This document shows, piece by piece, positions 41,370-48,488 of a stretch of 64,000 bases of DNA (positions are counted from its first letter, which is position 1; each line of letters starts with the position of its first letter). This stretch comes from Cryobacterium arcticum (GTDB taxonomy: Bacteria; Actinomycetota; Actinomycetes; Actinomycetales; Microbacteriaceae). Location of the stretch: the NCBI RefSeq assembly GCF_003185895.1, contig NZ_QHLY01000013.1:120861-184860 (forward strand). Direction: 5' to 3'. The notes beneath the pieces were generated by a model. That model ran no database searches. It was given only the letters and a program-made list of their open reading frames with translations, and was not told the origin of the DNA. Position numbers and translations under genes: made by a program.

Positions 41370-41888
41370 GTGAGTGACACCTTGAGAAGCCGCCTCCGCG
41401 CCCTGCCCGACTTTCCCGACGACCTGCCGGCGTTCGACCCGGCCACCGCGCCGTCAGACCCGGCCGAACTCTTCCTCGGTTGGCTGGACGCGGCGCTGGC
41501 CGCCGGCGTGCGTCAGCCGCACGCGTTCAGCCTCGCTACCGTCGCCGCGAATGGGGCGCCGTCGTCGCGCATGCTCATCCTCAAAGACCTCGACATCGAC
41601 GGTTGGCAATTCGCCACCGCCCGCACCTCCCGCAAGGGCCGCGAACTGGCCGCGAATCCGAGGGCGGCGATGAACTTCTACTGGTCGGAGCAGGGACGGC
41701 AGGTGCGTGTTGTCGGCGCGGTCGTCGAGCTCTCGGTGGAGGCCTCCGCCCGGGACTGGGCCGAGCGCCCCGCCGCCGACGGTGCCGGCAATCCGGCGTG
41801 GCAGTTGTATGCGTTGCAGCCAAGCGAGATTGAGTTCTGGCAGGCGAGCGCCGACCGGCACCACATCCGGCACCGGTACGACCTCTAA
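41370..41888 (+). CDS. Pyridoxamine 5'-phosphate oxidase family protein
   Basis: The 172-aa protein has the split-barrel FMN-binding fold of PdxH: FSLATVAANGAPSSRMLILKDLD, FATARTSRKGRELAANPRAAMNFYW and the C-terminal IEFWQASADRHHIRHRYDL. It is shorter than E. coli PdxH (about 218 aa), as in several actinobacterial PNPOx-like proteins, and the internal WVQQS...GRVEKIS-type segment is reduced. Thus PdxH activity is likely but a side-family flavoprotein is possible. It starts leaderless at GTG 41370. Converges with the ChaB-like gene, the stops overlapping. Confidence 0.82.
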   Translation: MSDTLRSRLRALPDFPDDLPAFDPATAPSDPAELFLGWLDAALAAGVRQPHAFSLATVAANGAPSSRMLILKDLDIDGWQFATARTSRKGRELAANPRAAMNFYWSEQGRQVRVVGAVVELSVEASARDWAERPAADGAGNPAWQLYALQPSEIEFWQASADRHHIRHRYDL

Positions 41889-42283
41889 TTGCCGGTGGCT
41901 GCGCGGGTACGCCGCGCGTTCTCCTTCTTGATGGCCTCGACCAGCTCGGCCTTCGTCATCGTGGAACGGCCGGTGATCTTCAGTCGCTTGGCCAGATCTT
42001 GCAGGTGAGTCTTGGGCGCATTCGCATTCACGCCCTCCTCGGTACTGGCCGGACTGTCGACGCCACCCGCCGCCTTGGCGTCGGAGGGACCCGACTCGGC
42101 CTTCTTCTCCCAGTGATCGCCCACTTTTTCGTAGTCGTGCTTGAGCGCGGCGAACGCCGTGCGATGGGCTTGCTCGCCCTCACCGTAGCTGTCGACAGCG
42201 GAATCGTGGGCTTTGGACCAGATCGCTTGCGCGTGCTGGGGGGAGCGGGCGAGGGTAGACGGCAACTCTTCTGCTGCGGGCAT
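41885..42283 (-). CDS. ChaB-like protein with Rho N-terminal/SAP-like domain
   Basis: The 132-aa protein has an N-terminal ChaB domain (AEELPSTLARSPQHAQAIWSKAHDSAVDSYGEG, shown in pieces: ELPSTLARSP then AIWSKAHDSAV) and a C-terminal Rho_N/SAP-type helix pair (LQDLAKRLKITGRSTMTKAELVEAI). An acidic, Ala/Ser-rich linker joins them. The second domain may bind nucleic acid. The biological role is unknown; such proteins are frequent in actinobacteria. ATG 42283 has AAAGGA upstream; the longer frame adds a non-coding tail. Confidence 0.85.
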   Translation of the reverse strand: MPAAEELPSTLARSPQHAQAIWSKAHDSAVDSYGEGEQAHRTAFAALKHDYEKVGDHWEKKAESGPSDAKAAGGVDSPASTEEGVNANAPKTHLQDLAKRLKITGRSTMTKAELVEAIKKENARRTRAATGN

Positions 42284-42506
42284 GGCGGGTCCTTTCCAAC
42301 CGGGAGTGCAAGCACGCCGCTCACGGTAGGCGTCGCGGCGCGGCCCCGCAAGAGGGCGAGCGGATGCGCCAGGCGCAGGCCCTGGGTTGGTAGGCGTGAG
42401 CTGATTTCGTGGTGTGCCGCTCCTCCACACGTAGCCTCTTTGTGGGCTTGTCCACCGCTGTTTTACTGGGATCGGCAGTGTCAGTGGTGGGTGGTTCTAT
42501 AGAGCC

Positions 42507-43952
42507 ATGGCCACCTCAAACGCCACACCCGAAGACGCCCCAGGCGAGCCCGACACGGCTCGGCCCGTGGGCGTGGATGCCACCTCGGCGGCGATCGCCG
42601 CGATCATCGATCCGTTGATCGACAACGCCCGACAGATGTCCGCGATCCACGCCGAACGGGCCCGGCTGCTCGCCGAACTGCACCGGCTCGGCGAGCAACC
42701 GGCTATCATCGCCGGGCTGCGTGGTGACCCGGTGGAAACCGGGGCGAACGATCCCAACACCCACGCGCACGGGCCGGCCTGGGACGACGTCGAGCTGGCC
42801 GAGCGCACCCTCGCGACCGAGGTCGCCGGCGCGCTCCGGTTGCACTCCACGACGGCGCGGATGATGATCTTCAACGCCGCCCACCTGGTTGAGAAACTGC
42901 CCTTGTTTCACCAGGCGTTGGCGCAGGGCCGGATCAGCTGGGCGCACGTGCTGCGAATGCAGGACGTCACCACCGGCGCCCCCGCCGACGTACTACCCGC
43001 CCTGGAAGCGGCCGTGCTCCCGAAAGCGGAGAAGCTCACCGCGACCCAGTTCGGCAGGGTCGCCGCCCGAGAACTGGACCGGTTGCATCCCGTGTCACTG
43101 CAGGAACGCGCCGACGTCGGAGCAACCCTGCGGCGGGTGGTGCTGCAGCCCGACGTGGACGGGATGGCCTGGTTGAACGCCTACCTCAAAGCCGATGAAG
43201 CCCAGGCCGGGTATGACCGGTTGATCCGCATCGCGAAAAGCCTCAACGACGCCGACACCGCTGACCAGCCCGCGGACTGGACAACAGACGGTGGCGAGGG
43301 CGGAGGCGAGGTGGTGCTGCGCACGATGGATCAACGCCGCGCGGACGCATTCCGCGACCTACTCCTCGACGGTGAATGCGCCGGCGGCCTCGGCCGGGGC
43401 ATCCGCGGCACCGTGCACGTCACCGTCCCGGTGCTCACCCTGATGGGGAAGAGCTTCGAACCCGGCATGCTCGAAGGGTACGGGCCCATCGACCCGGAAA
43501 CCGCCCGTCGGCTCGCCGGCACCGCACCCAGGTGGGACCGGATCCTCACCCACCCCGAGACCGGGTGCATGCTCTCCGTCGGCCGGGACTCGTACACGCC
43601 GCCGGCGGACATGAAGCGGTACACCGAGATTCGCGATCAAACCTGTCAGGGCATCGGCTGCAACCGCACAGCCACCAAAAGCGAGATCGACCACACCATC
43701 CCCTGGAACAAGGGCGGACCCACCGCCGTCGGGAATTTGGTGCACTTGTGTAAGGCGTGCCACCGGTTGAAACACCAGTCCAGCTTCAGCACGAGACAAT
43801 CTCCGACCGGTGCACTCAGCTGGACCAGCCCCAGCGGCAAGACCTACACCCGAGAACCCGCCAACCCCATCGGACCACCGACACCATCAGTGGCTGCCGC
43901 GCATCCAGCGGAGAGCGTGCGAGCGGCCCGCGATGAGGCACCACCGTTCTAA
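42507..43952 (+). CDS. DUF222-HNH endonuclease domain protein
   Basis: The 481-aa protein has the N-terminal helical DUF222 region (residues about 30-330) and a C-terminal HNH nuclease motif: CQGIGCNR, EIDHTIPW, then NLVHLCKACHRLKH, with all metal and catalytic His/Cys/Asn residues present. Actinobacterial genomes carry many copies of this family (13E12-repeat type). They are suspected to be selfish or mobile-associated; the function is unproven. No terminal repeats or integrase were found here. TATAGA at 42498-42503 is just upstream of the ATG. Confidence 0.88.
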   Translation: MATSNATPEDAPGEPDTARPVGVDATSAAIAAIIDPLIDNARQMSAIHAERARLLAELHRLGEQPAIIAGLRGDPVETGANDPNTHAHGPAWDDVELAERTLATEVAGALRLHSTTARMMIFNAAHLVEKLPLFHQALAQGRISWAHVLRMQDVTTGAPADVLPALEAAVLPKAEKLTATQFGRVAARELDRLHPVSLQERADVGATLRRVVLQPDVDGMAWLNAYLKADEAQAGYDRLIRIAKSLNDADTADQPADWTTDGGEGGGEVVLRTMDQRRADAFRDLLLDGECAGGLGRGIRGTVHVTVPVLTLMGKSFEPGMLEGYGPIDPETARRLAGTAPRWDRILTHPETGCMLSVGRDSYTPPADMKRYTEIRDQTCQGIGCNRTATKSEIDHTIPWNKGGPTAVGNLVHLCKACHRLKHQSSFSTRQSPTGALSWTSPSGKTYTREPANPIGPPTPSVAAAHPAESVRAARDEAPPF

Positions 43953-44049
43953 GCGCTCTGCGCCGCGGAAATCTCTACGATCGAGTCGAACCGCATAAGT
44001 CGGGTGCGCACCGAGATCGCTGGGCAGGATTGAGGTTGAAAGGGGACGC

Positions 44050-44916
44050 ATGATCGCAGCGCTCAACCAACTCGTCATATACGTCGAGAACCACCTCACC
44101 GAGGAGATCGACGTGATCGGCCTGGCCAGTGGTCTGGGCACGACCGAGTACCACCTCCGGCGGATGTTCTCGTCCTTGGCTGGAATGCCGTTGTCCGAGT
44201 ACATCCGGCGGCGGCGCATGACGGTGGCTGCGGCCGATGTCATCGGCGAAAGTGACCTTCTGCACATCGCTGTGCGTTTCGGCTACGGCTCGACCGAGGC
44301 GTTCAGTCGCGCGTTTCGTGCGGTCCATGGCGTCAGCGTCGGCGATGCACGTCGAGACGGTGGCCCCCTTCGCATACAACCACAGCTCAGATTCCGTCTT
44401 ACCGTAGAAGGGAAAACCACTATGGACACCCGCATTACCGATCGACCTGCATTCCGACTCGTCGGCCACTCGACTCGTGTGCCGCTCATTCACCTCGGCA
44501 CCAATCCGCACATCCAAGCGCACATCGCCTCGCTGCCCGCGTCGGAGCATCTCCGTCTCAAAGCTCTGAGCAATGCCGAACCAGCCGGGCTGCTTCAGGT
44601 GAGCGCCGACGTCGACCCCGACTACACCGAGGGCAGCGAGCTGACCTACCTGCACGGCGTGGCCGTCAGCGATGAGACGCCCCTCTTCGAGGATCTCGAC
44701 ACCATCGATGTGCCCGCAGGAACGTGGGCGGTCTTCCGGAGCATCAGGCCGTACCCAGGCGCCCTTCAATCCACCTGGGCGGCAACCGCCACCGAATGGT
44801 TCCCCTCCAACCCCTGGCGCCTGCGGCCCGGCCCGTCAATCGTGGCCATTCTCGACCGCGCCGCGGACTTCAGCACCGCGACCTCTGAGTTGTGGCTCCC
44901 GGTCGAAAGGGCTTAG
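44050..44916 (+). CDS. AraC-type regulator fused to a GyrI-like effector domain
   Basis: The 288-aa protein resembles Rob/SoxS-type regulators with a small-molecule domain. Residues 1-105 are an AraC double HTH (VIGLASGLGTTEYHLRRMF, then IAVRFGYGSTEAFSRAFRA); residues 125-288 are a GyrI-like/SRPBCC-type effector-binding domain (ITDRPAFRLVGHSTRVPL, PAGTWAVFRS). These proteins often control multidrug or stress genes. AAAGGGG lies before the ATG. The neighbours do not reveal its target. Confidence 0.9.
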   Translation: MIAALNQLVIYVENHLTEEIDVIGLASGLGTTEYHLRRMFSSLAGMPLSEYIRRRRMTVAAADVIGESDLLHIAVRFGYGSTEAFSRAFRAVHGVSVGDARRDGGPLRIQPQLRFRLTVEGKTTMDTRITDRPAFRLVGHSTRVPLIHLGTNPHIQAHIASLPASEHLRLKALSNAEPAGLLQVSADVDPDYTEGSELTYLHGVAVSDETPLFEDLDTIDVPAGTWAVFRSIRPYPGALQSTWAATATEWFPSNPWRLRPGPSIVAILDRAADFSTATSELWLPVERA

Positions 44917-44994
44917 GGGAACCCTGGTGCAGGCAGCGGACATAACCTGATGAGTGGTTCGATCCGCTGACGTGTCCGACAGGAATGAGCGAGG

Positions 44995-45777
44995 ATGAAA
45001 AGGGTAATGTCCGCCGTGGTGGGCGCAGCGGTAGCCGCAGTCGTGCTGTCGGGCTGCGCTGCATCCGAGGGCGGTGGCACGCCGACCTCGCCGGCCACCC
45101 CGATCGCGTCTGCCGTGATCGGTGACGACTTCCTGTGCAGCGGACTGTCGGTCACGCGTGAAGCCGAGAAGACGCGGGTGCCGGTGAGTGCCATCGGAGA
45201 ACAAGGGCGCGCAGCACTGGCCGAGGCAGTCTGGGATGACGGCAAGCCGCTCGACCTGCCTCCCGAAGAAGACTGGTACGTGGCCACGGTGACTGACGAC
45301 CACGTCGACATCCTGCGCGACATGGCGGTGGTGGAGGACCCATATTCAGGCGGAACCGCCCCCGACCATCAGCTGCTCTCGGTGCAGTGGGTGGAAGACT
45401 CGACCAATCTCTCGCCTGGGTGGTACGTCTTCCGCAGCAGCCGGTGTGCGCTCACGGTCGACCTGGGCGAGTTGGGTGTGCCCGAGATCGAGCTCCAGTC
45501 GCCCCCGAAACCGTCGTCACGCCAGGTGCAGCTTCTGGTGACCGAACAGAAGTGCAATTCGGGCGAGGATGCAGAGGGGCGCATCGAGGTCGTGGACATC
45601 GATGAGACCGACACCTTGGTGAGCCTGGTGCTCGGCGTGCGTCCGCGGGGCGGCAACCAGAACTGCCCGTCCAACCCGGCGACGCCGTTCACGGTCACCC
45701 TGTCTGACCCGCTGGGGGAGCGCACGATCGTGGATGCCGGCCTCGTCGATCCCCGAGCACTGACGGTGGCCGGATAG
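44995..45777 (+). CDS. Lipoprotein of unknown function
   Basis: The 260-aa protein has a lipoprotein signal with lipobox LSGC (acylated C21), followed by a Gly/Ser/Thr linker. The mature part has several cysteines (FLCSGLSV, SSRCALTV, EQKCNSGED, QNCPSNP) that may pair outside the membrane. No domain is recognised. It is followed by a terminator shared with the convergent sodA. Confidence 0.82.
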   Translation: MKRVMSAVVGAAVAAVVLSGCAASEGGGTPTSPATPIASAVIGDDFLCSGLSVTREAEKTRVPVSAIGEQGRAALAEAVWDDGKPLDLPPEEDWYVATVTDDHVDILRDMAVVEDPYSGGTAPDHQLLSVQWVEDSTNLSPGWYVFRSSRCALTVDLGELGVPEIELQSPPKPSSRQVQLLVTEQKCNSGEDAEGRIEVVDIDETDTLVSLVLGVRPRGGNQNCPSNPATPFTVTLSDPLGERTIVDAGLVDPRALTVAG

Positions 45778-45802
45778 ACGAGGTCGCCCACGACGCACAA
45801 AA

Positions 45803-45830
45803 GGGTGCCCCGGCCGGAACCGGGGCACCC
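45803..45830. terminator. Bidirectional terminator between the lipoprotein gene and sodA
   Basis: GGGTGCCCCGG and its complement form an 11-bp stem with a 6-nt loop; A-rich bases on the left serve as T-run for the minus-strand sodA. Confidence 0.85.
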
Positions 45831-45865
45831 CTGCTAGACCCGCGCGTAGAGCGCGGTTCCGAAAA

Positions 45866-46489
45866 CTAGAGCGTGATCAGGCCCGACGTGGTGTCGCGGG
45901 CCTGGGTGAAGCGAGCAGAGACGTTCTCCCAGTCGGTGACGGTCCAGAAAGCCTTGACGTAGTCAGCACGCACGTTCTGGTAGTCGAGGTAGTAGGCGTG
46001 CTCCCAGACGTCGAGCATGAGCAGCGGAACGATGCCGGCGGGGAGGTTGCCCTGCTGGTCGTAGAGCTGCACAATGATGGGCTGCTGGCCCAGGGTGTCC
46101 CACGCGAGGATGGACCAGCCGGAGCCCTGGACGCCCATGGCGACGGCCGTGAAGTGGGCCTGGAACTTCTCGAACGAACCGAAGGTGTCGTCGATGGCGG
46201 CAGCAAGCTCGCCGGTGGGCTTGTCGCCACCGTTCGGGGACATGTTGGTCCAGAAGATGGAGTGGTTCACGTGTCCACCGAGGTTGAACGCGAGGTCCTT
46301 CTGCAGCTTGTTGACGAAGGTGAGGTTGCCGGATTCGCGGGCCTCAGCGAGCTGGTCGAGCGCGGTGTTCGCGCCGGTCACATAGGCCTGGTGGTGCTTG
46401 CTGTGGTGGAGCTCCATAATGCGCCCGCTGATCGCGGGCTCGAGGGCGGCATAGTCATAGGTCAGCGGGGGCAGCGTGTATGCGGTCAT
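45866..46489 (-). CDS. sodA: Superoxide dismutase, Mn/Fe family
   Basis: Dismutates superoxide in the cytoplasm. The 207-aa protein has the metal ligands H28 (MELHHSKHH), H76 ([10 protein letters not shown]) and the D/H pair in [23 protein letters not shown] is in place of the usual GSGWAWL. ATG 46489 gives the normal TAYTLPPL start. No SD precedes it. The -10 TATCGT (46501-46496, minus strand) ends 6 nt upstream, so the message is likely leaderless and driven by the SoxR-type promoter shared with soxR. Confidence 0.96.
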   Translation of the reverse strand: MTAYTLPPLTYDYAALEPAISGRIMELHHSKHHQAYVTGANTALDQLAEARESGNLTFVNKLQKDLAFNLGGHVNHSIFWTNMSPNGGDKPTGELAAAIDDTFGSFEKFQAHFTAVAMGVQGSGWSILAWDTLGQQPIIVQLYDQQGNLPAGIVPLLMLDVWEHAYYLDYQNVRADYVKAFWTVTDWENVSARFTQARDTTSGLITL

Positions 46490-46495
46490 TTGTTT

Positions 46496-46526
46496 ACGAT
46501 ATCGTCTCAAGTGCACTTGAGATCAA
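46496..46526 (-). promoter_or_regulatory. SoxR-type promoter and operator of sodA
   Basis: The 18-bp perfect palindrome TCTCAAGTGCACTTGAGA (46505-46522) matches SoxR boxes (CCTCAAGTTAACTTGAGG in E. coli soxS). It sits in the 19-bp spacer between minus-strand -35 TTGATC (46526-46521) and -10 TATCGT (46501-46496). A 19-bp spacer is the MerR-family hallmark, so oxidised SoxR should activate sodA directly. Confidence 0.8.
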
Positions 46527-46538
46527 GGAGATACGCCC

Positions 46539-47030
46539 GTGTCAGAGCACTTGTCCAGCAATGATCTCCTGCCCATCGGCCAGGTAGCCGCTCGCGCCGG
46601 CGTCCCGGTCTCCACGGTGCGCTACTACGAAACGCTCGGCCTTATCCCTGCGGTGCGCTCCGACAGCAACGCGCGTCTCTTCCCGCGGCACGTGCTGCGG
46701 CGGATCGCGCTCATCCAGGTGTCGGTGCGCTACGGAATCTCGCTCGCCGAGGTGGCTGACATGCTCAGAGACCTGCCTGACAGTCGCCCGCCCAGCCGGG
46801 CCGAGTGGAGCACCATCTCCGCCACCTGGGGGGAGCACCTCGCCCGCCAGCAGGCCGTACTCGAACGGATGCAGGCCGAACTCACCGGGTGCATCGGCTG
46901 CGGTTGCCTGTCTCAAACCCGCTGTGCCGTTGTGAACTCCGACGACCGCCTGCGTTCTGACGGTGCCGGCCCGCGCCGGGTGCTCGAAGAGCCCCAGATA
47001 CCGGGACCGGAATTGTCGCCCGCGGAATAA
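46539..47030 (+). CDS. soxR: Redox-sensitive regulator SoxR
   Basis: MerR-family [2Fe-2S] sensor of redox-cycling compounds. The 163-aa protein has the MerR HTH (IGQVAARAGVPVSTVRYYETLGL), a dimerisation helix and the four-cysteine cluster loop C118-C121-C123-C129 (CIGCGCLSQTRC). A 30-residue C-terminal tail extends beyond the cluster. The GTG start at 46539 has AAGGAG 8 nt upstream. Divergent from sodA around a perfect SoxR box. Confidence 0.95.
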   Translation: MSEHLSSNDLLPIGQVAARAGVPVSTVRYYETLGLIPAVRSDSNARLFPRHVLRRIALIQVSVRYGISLAEVADMLRDLPDSRPPSRAEWSTISATWGEHLARQQAVLERMQAELTGCIGCGCLSQTRCAVVNSDDRLRSDGAGPRRVLEEPQIPGPELSPAE

Positions 47031-47078
47031 TCCCCGCCGTGTGACGTTGGGGTGGATAACCGACGGAAGGGAGCCAGG

Positions 47079-47201
47079 ATGAAGGTACGCAATTCACTGG
47101 GTTCGATGAAGAAGATGCAGGGTTCACAGACGGTGCGGCGCCACGGGCGCACATTCGTGATCAACAAGCTGAACCCCCGATTCAAGGCTCGTCAGGGTTA
47201 A
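47079..47201 (+). CDS. rpmJ: Ribosomal protein bL36, zinc-free (YkgO-type) paralogue
   Basis: The 40-aa protein starts [19 protein letters not shown] and ends NPRFKARQG. It aligns with the C-minus L36 paralogue, which lacks the zinc-ribbon cysteines of ordinary L36. Such copies replace the zinc protein under zinc limitation and are usually Zur-controlled. I could not see a clear Zur box upstream. AAGGGAG precedes the ATG by 5 nt. A strong terminator lies 80 bp downstream. Confidence 0.92.
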   Translation: MKVRNSLGSMKKMQGSQTVRRHGRTFVINKLNPRFKARQG

Positions 47202-47284
47202 TCCCCCCGTCCGCGGCACCACGCGCGGGTCCGGCCGATCCGCGTTGCCGCTCGATGGACGAGTAGGCATTTCCAGCCCACAGA

Positions 47285-47315
47285 GAATGACCCCGGCAGA
47301 ACGCCGGGGTCATTC
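47285..47315. terminator. Terminator between rpmJ and the IclR gene
   Basis: GAATGACCCCGGC with its complement makes a 13-bp stem over a 5-nt AGAAC loop. Confidence 0.85.
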
Positions 47316-47335
47316 GTCGTTAACGCACGCGCGGA

Positions 47336-47383
47336 GATTGAGCCTGTCGAAATCAGCGTCAGCTGATTGAGCCTGTCGAAATC
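47336..47383. repeat. Tandem copies of the GATTGAGCCTGTCGAAATC motif
   Basis: Two identical 19-bp copies (47336-47354 and 47365-47383) are spaced 29 bp apart. The second ends on the first base of the IclR stop codon. This motif (reverse TTTCGACAGGCTCAAT) is one I recall as a dispersed intergenic repeat in actinobacteria. Confidence 0.8.
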
Positions 47384-48201
47384 TACAACAGCGTCATCAC
47401 GTCGCGGGCCGCCGTCATCAGGATCGGAGCATACGACTCGAGCTTCTCCCGCGGCACCAGGGGAGCGATGGTCGTGATGCCGATGCCGCCGATCAGGTGC
47501 TGCTGAGTGTCGAAGACCGGCACCGCCATGCACCGGATGTGCTCCTCGTTCTCCTGGTCGTCGATCGAGAAGCCGCGATTGCGCACCAGGGCGCCGTCTG
47601 CGAGCAGATCGGCGACATTCGTGATGGTGTACTCGGTGCGGCTGTGCAGACCGGTGCGGCTCGCATAACTGCGCACTTCGCTCTCGCTGAGGTGGGCCAG
47701 GATCGACTTGCCGATCGCGGTCGAGTGCAGGGGGATCTGCCCACCTACGCGCGACGCGATCTGGATCGGCTGGGTGTCCTCGATCTTCTCCACGTAGGTG
47801 GCGAAGTCCCCGGTGCGCAAGGCGAAGTGGATCGTGCTGTGCACGTCGGTCTGAAGCCGCCGCAGCCGGGCAGCGACCAGGTCGGAATCGTTGGGGCCGG
47901 CGGTGAGCTTGAGGGCCAGCAAACGCAGCGAACGGCCCGGGGCATAACTGCCGTCTGCCCGCCGGGTCACATAGCCGCTGTCGATCAATTCAGACAGCAG
48001 GCGGAAGACGCTGGTCTTGGCGAGCCCGGTCTCCTTGACCAGATCGCTCAGGCGGTGCGCATCGCCGGGATTCGACACGGCCTCGAGCACCCGCAACAGT
48101 TTCTGGGCGGCGTTGTCTTTCGCAGCATCGTTACGGGGTGAGCCCGCCGTCGCCAGCGGCTCGGGGGCGTTCGTGATTTTCATCTCGCTCGTAAACGTCA
48201 T
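47383..48201 (-). CDS. IclR family regulator
   Basis: The 272-aa regulator has an N-terminal winged HTH (HRLSDLVKETGLAKTSVFRLLSEL) and a C-terminal effector domain (ATYVEKIEDTQPIQIASRVGGQIPLHSTAIGKSILAHL and RNRGFSIDDQEN, read in parts). KdgR-like members sense 2-keto-3-deoxygluconate or hexuronates. Being divergent from the hexuronate operon, it is the probable controller. ATG 48201 is preferred because AGAGGT lies about 7 nt upstream; ATG 48183 and GTG 48240 are alternatives. Confidence 0.92.
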   Translation of the reverse strand: MTFTSEMKITNAPEPLATAGSPRNDAAKDNAAQKLLRVLEAVSNPGDAHRLSDLVKETGLAKTSVFRLLSELIDSGYVTRRADGSYAPGRSLRLLALKLTAGPNDSDLVAARLRRLQTDVHSTIHFALRTGDFATYVEKIEDTQPIQIASRVGGQIPLHSTAIGKSILAHLSESEVRSYASRTGLHSRTEYTITNVADLLADGALVRNRGFSIDDQENEEHIRCMAVPVFDTQQHLIGGIGITTIAPLVPREKLESYAPILMTAARDVMTLL

Positions 48202-48233
48202 GCGTGCCACCTCTGTTGTGAGTTCTGTCCTGT

Positions 48234-48269
48234 GGACCATTTAACCACGGATACGGAATCACGTGGTCC
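48234..48269. promoter_or_regulatory. Candidate operator between the IclR gene and the hexuronate operon
   Basis: GGACCA (48234-48239) and TGGTCC (48264-48269) are inverted, enclosing CCACG (48245-48249) and CGTGG (48262-48266). The same GGACCA/TGGTCC halves occur in the GlcNAc promoter region. Confidence 0.4.
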
Positions 48270-48378
48270 GTTCGCGGTCGGTGCATAGGTTTCACTGCCG
48301 TCAGCCTCTTGACAAACCCGTATTCGGCGCGTCGACGCCCCCAGATGGGGCATAGCGTCGATTTCCGCCCACCTCAAG

Positions 48379-48408
48379 TTGCCAAAATCATCTGCTCGGG
48401 GATATGTT
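48379..48408 (+). promoter_or_regulatory. Putative promoter of the hexuronate operon
   Basis: TTGCCA (48379-48384) and TATGTT (48403-48408) are 18 nt apart, giving a leader of about 75 nt before ATG 48489. A consensus TTGACA at 48309-48314 has no matching -10. Confidence 0.45.
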
Positions 48409-48488
48409 GAGTTCATGTGACGGACTTGTGTTCTGTCAGGTGGAACGGCAGTGAAAAGATCTGCCTGAGTCTCAAAGCGGAGGAACCA

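Noticed and set aside
42284..44049. Mobile element boundaries around the HNH gene
   Set aside because: No inverted repeats, target duplication, tRNA target or integrase were seen on either side.
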